Of a stretch of DNA of 64,000 bases, positions 60,789-64,000 are shown piece by piece. The position numbers and the translations under genes are program-made. Under the pieces are notes generated by a model. That model made no database searches, was not told the DNA's origin, and saw nothing but the letters and a program-made list of their open reading frames with translations. Every line of letters begins with the position of its first letter. The stretch's first letter is position 1. This DNA is from Laetiporus sulphureus 93-53 (Eukaryota > Basidiomycota > Agaricomycetes > Polyporales > Laetiporaceae): contig NW_024468523.1 of NCBI RefSeq assembly GCF_001632365.1, forward strand, positions 583,784 through 647,783, given 5' to 3'.

Positions 60789-62169
60789 CTAACCCAGCAA
60801 GCTCAGGCTTACAGTTGTGCTATGAAGTATGGTGGAAGCCGCATCTGCGTCAGTCATTTAAGCCTATAATGGCACTAGGATATCGCTCACCTCAAAATAT
60901 TCTGCGCACACAGTTTTGGAAAGAGGGGAGGTATAGTTGTGTTCCACCATTTCTCGTCCAGCGTCAGCGTGCCCGCCGTTCCGTAAAGCTGTATTTTCAC
61001 CTCCTCCAGTTTTTCGAACTTCTTATCGGACAAAAGCCCATCAATGCGTGTGCACTCATCGGTGCTCAGATACGCCAGGACGATATTGCATAGTGCCGCT
61101 TGAACACCCTTCCATCTCCAACGGATATCGATGAGTAATGTTAGCTTTCTCAGGGATAATGGTGAGACATTCGTCAGAAGGGAGCTCATCCAGGTACAGC
61201 CTTGCACAGCAGCACCATCTTCCACTCGACCACCTATCTGAATGCCGATCTGCAGATTCTCCAATTTTGTGTTCATGCTGATATCGACATTTGACGCTGA
61301 AAAAACGGATATCATATTAGGCGCAAATGGATGAAATTCAATTATTGGTCCTTACCGATTAATCTGGATGCTTCAGCAGCATCCAGATCGACCCCGTAGA
61401 AGGAGAGGGACAAGTCGCGCAGAGAGGCCCCTGCAGCCCTCAAGAGCGGCCCTATCCGCAGAGCAGCTATACTCTTGATCGAAATGGGGGGTTCCCAGAA
61501 TGCGAAGTGTATCGTCTCAAGCGAAGCCGCCAACTCCTTCATGCTGACGAAGAAGTTGATGACCGCACTTTGATAGCTCTCCCCACTAAGCGAGCTGAAT
61601 TCCTTGATCTTCGTCGGACGAGGGACGATGGATGCGGGATCGAATGTCTCGTTGGTGAATGACAATTGGTTATAGCTGAATTCTTCCAAGTTCGGCAAGG
61701 CATATATGATGCGGCCGAAGACGAGTAGATTGGGGAACTTGACATCTGCCAGTTGCAGACGAACGACTGAAGTGAACGCCGAGAGGTGCAGAAATATACC
61801 CTCGTGCATCTCACCAGATTGCCACTCGACGTGCCAAATCGCCATCACCTTCACATGAGGCAGCCTCCCAGCAAACATCGTGGCAAATGTGCCCAGCTGT
61901 GCAACTGGCCTGCACTCAATGTGCGACGGGTGGGTCTCGAAAATGGAAGTCATAACCCTTGGCTTCAAGATTGGATGCTCTTTCACCATGTGGGCGCATT
62001 GTCTGACTGCCTTGCGGGTATGAAGTACGAGTCGTTTCACTAGATGAAATCGGCTCCTATAACACCAGCTCTTGCATACAAGAGAGCACGATAAAAGGGT
62101 CGGGGGCGAGTTCCACAGATGATCGATTGTACGTTCCCATATTTCAATGGGCAATTGCGGAAGCACCAT
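60789..62169 (-). CDS. F-box protein
   Basis: Substrate-recognition type protein of SCF ubiquitin ligases; target unknown. Exons complement(60789..60819, 60891..61296, 61356..62169), 1251 nt, 416 aa. The N-terminal F-box (about 3-45: LPQLPIEIWERTIDHLWNSP, LLSCSLVCKSWCYRSRFHL) is typical of Agaricomycetes. The rest is leucine-rich without regular repeats (RLPHVKVMAIWHVEW, LPNLEEFSYNQLSF, LRDLSLSFYGVDLD, FEKLEEVKIQLYG). Such proteins are greatly expanded in this group. The small last exon (31 nt) is the least certain part; without it the frame would stop shortly after 60891. Confidence 0.85.
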
Positions 62170-64000
62170 GGATGCCTAGTGCAATTCAATGAGCAACAGT
62201 GGCAGAAAATTGGCAGCATACAGACGTGACAACCCGTTGACTTATTGGTCGTGTGAGCAGATGAGGGAATAGTCGTGGCGAGCAAAGTGGAAGACGGTTG
62301 TGCTTGCTGCTAAAGCCCAAATATGCCTTTATATACACCAGAGATCGGTGCCTGTGACTGCAATATATGGGAGGCTGTTCTCATACATGAGGGAAATCTA
62401 GTGTCCTGACCCTCGCTTCTTGTTGTCCGCATGCATCACCATAGTCCTGCAGTGCGGTCGAACTCTATTAAAAGAACAAGCACCGTACCTTCCATATGTT
62501 CGGATCTGGGAACGTGTTACATACAGAATGTGCCATATGCTTTTAGAAATTTTGGCCAGCTACTCTGCCTGTAATCGGATAGCCTGGGAGATGAAAGGTG
62601 CATCCCTGTCTTTGATGGACTGTTTGCTTCCGCGTCTGTAATGCAAAAAGTATCCAATCTTTACTACCATCTAGGGAAATGTAGGAACTTGAAAACATGA
62701 GCAATGGCAGCCTGAGAACTACTGAGCGTGACTTGTCAGTAGAATCAAATTGAATTGACTCGCGTCCCATAGGGAACAGAAGGTGGCCAAGAGACGCATG
62801 CATGCTTCGCGAAGTTGGCGAGTGGCCTCTATCTCCACTCGAGAAGCGCCGCGCGGCCGCGGCTGGGTCCCTTGCTCGGAGCACGCCGCTTGTCGTAACG
62901 AAGCCAGTGCGCACGATTTATTATCAGGATTTGTTTTGTAATGAGGTAGACAACAGCGCGGATATAAGACGCTTCTGAAGTAGAGACATTATCTTAATTT
63001 TGAATGCGATTTGAAATCTCAGGCTAGCGATGGATGACGAACGGCGATACGAAATAGAAAGACTACTACAGTCATCAACCGGTAAATGAGACGCTCAAAT
63101 CTTTTTAAGACTCTAGCAAGAGAATTTCCACATAAGAATGAGATCGGACCTTAGTCGTAGTTCAGACAGTACAGAGACATTATGTTTATGTAGTTTAAAC
63201 TCTTATCGAGTGTGAACAGAGGGCATGGGGAGTGGATCAGTGTCGCAGTCCTTATCAATCTAAATTCGCTCCTTGAGACATGGTCACATCACGCCTTCTC
63301 CTGCCATATTTGGAAACAAATAATCGATGTGTCTCATTCGCATTCACCATGATCTTCTGCCCATTTTTATTGCAATCATCCTCAGTATCACGTTCTATGA
63401 GCCAAGGCCTTTGAGACCTGGCTTTCTACATGCTGGCATCTGATGCTCTTACTTAGCTTCATTGAGTTTTGCCTCACAATTCAGACTTCTTGACCGTCAA
63501 GTCAAACTTGCCTCTCTGCCAAATATGGAAATAGCGTGACGTAACAGAGGGCCGCGGCGTCTCATGATCTAGGGTCTCATATGCAGTGTCATGCTCGTTC
63601 TGTCTGTCTATCACTCATTTCCTTTTGTACTGCTTTTAAAACTGGGGGAACATGTAGCCAATAAGTTAAGCTTCAATGTAAGATTCATAATTGATAGCAT
63701 ACTGTAGATGCAGAAGCATGAAAAATCATACATTGTGGGATTTTAGTTTCACACCTGTCACGGCACACCGATGACAAAGATAGATAACCAAATAGAGAGT
63801 CCCCTTGAGGATCTCCTGGACAGGAGCCTACAGCGATGAGCTGTGGCGATACGACGTGCCCACTGACGAGGCCCGAGTGCTAGTCGCAGAGTATGACTTA
63901 CTGGCGAGGCAGAGGGCGTTATCACAGGATGAGAATGCAAATAGATTGTATAGCACACTGAGAGTGTCTGGTAAGACCCCTCTGTGATGGTAGTGGTGGA
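62170..64000. other. Right-end stretch, no convincing gene
   Basis: About 1.8 kb, AT-richer than the gene-dense part, with only short frames. At 63805-63970 a plus-strand frame followed by a possible donor (gtaaga) could be an exon of a gene beyond the right edge, but nothing identifies it. Confidence 0.45.

Noticed and set aside
63805..63987. 60-codon plus-strand ORF at the right edge
   Set aside because: Could be an exon cut by the window, but too short and without a recognisable motif to call.

Overview
The window is a piece of a filamentous basidiomycete genome, most likely Agaricomycetes. The evidence is about 100 short introns (mostly 48-75 nt, GT..AG with a few GC..AG), a DUF6534 seven-helix protein, duplicated cytochrome P450s, a basidiomycete-style non-reducing polyketide synthase, and a compact mosaic of conserved eukaryotic genes. 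I built the gene models by hand from splice sites and protein-family conservation. For every gene given with a full exon list the exon lengths sum to a multiple of three; family names rest on recognised motifs, since no database was searched.

Left flank (1-14.1 kb), conserved genes: a CAF120/SKG3-like PH-domain protein (cut by the left edge), an MDR-family NAD(P)H reductase, a GPI-anchored Ser/Thr-rich Kre9/Knh1-type wall protein, a GltA-type citrate synthase with 19 exons, the proteasome ATPase RPT2, and the Golgi protein YIP4/YIPF6, divergent from RPT2.

Accessory island (14.1-42.9 kb): two copies of an HPP-family membrane protein and two copies of a P450 lie in a tandemly duplicated arrangement (HPP1 - spacer repeat - interruption - spacer repeat - P450A - HPP2 - spacer repeat - P450B). 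The interruption (about 16.2-23.9 kb) holds a DUF6534 membrane protein, a frameshifted MFS transporter, a P450 relic and an assembly gap. A foldback (MITE-like) element and a 0.6 kb insertion separate the duplicate copies. The island ends with a 2081-residue non-reducing polyketide synthase (SAT-KS-AT-PT-ACP-ACP-TE), so P450s and PKS may form one biosynthetic cluster.

Right flank (43.8-56.2 kb), conserved again: a BQT4-like nuclear-membrane telomere anchor, 6-phosphofructokinase, a WSS1-type WLM metalloprotease divergent from it, a small DUF3421 protein, and the pH-signalling scaffold RIM20/PalA. From 56.2 to 64 kb gene density falls: a pair of tandemly duplicated small proteins of unknown function (about 100 residues), an F-box protein, and long stretches with no convincing gene.

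The most notable observations are gene-structure oddities (a 3-nt micro-exon in citrate synthase; an RPT2 start codon that is its own exon followed by an in-frame, stop-free intron that separates Met1 from the myristoylatable Gly2), the duplicated HPP-P450 module beside the PKS, and the unassigned small-protein pair.
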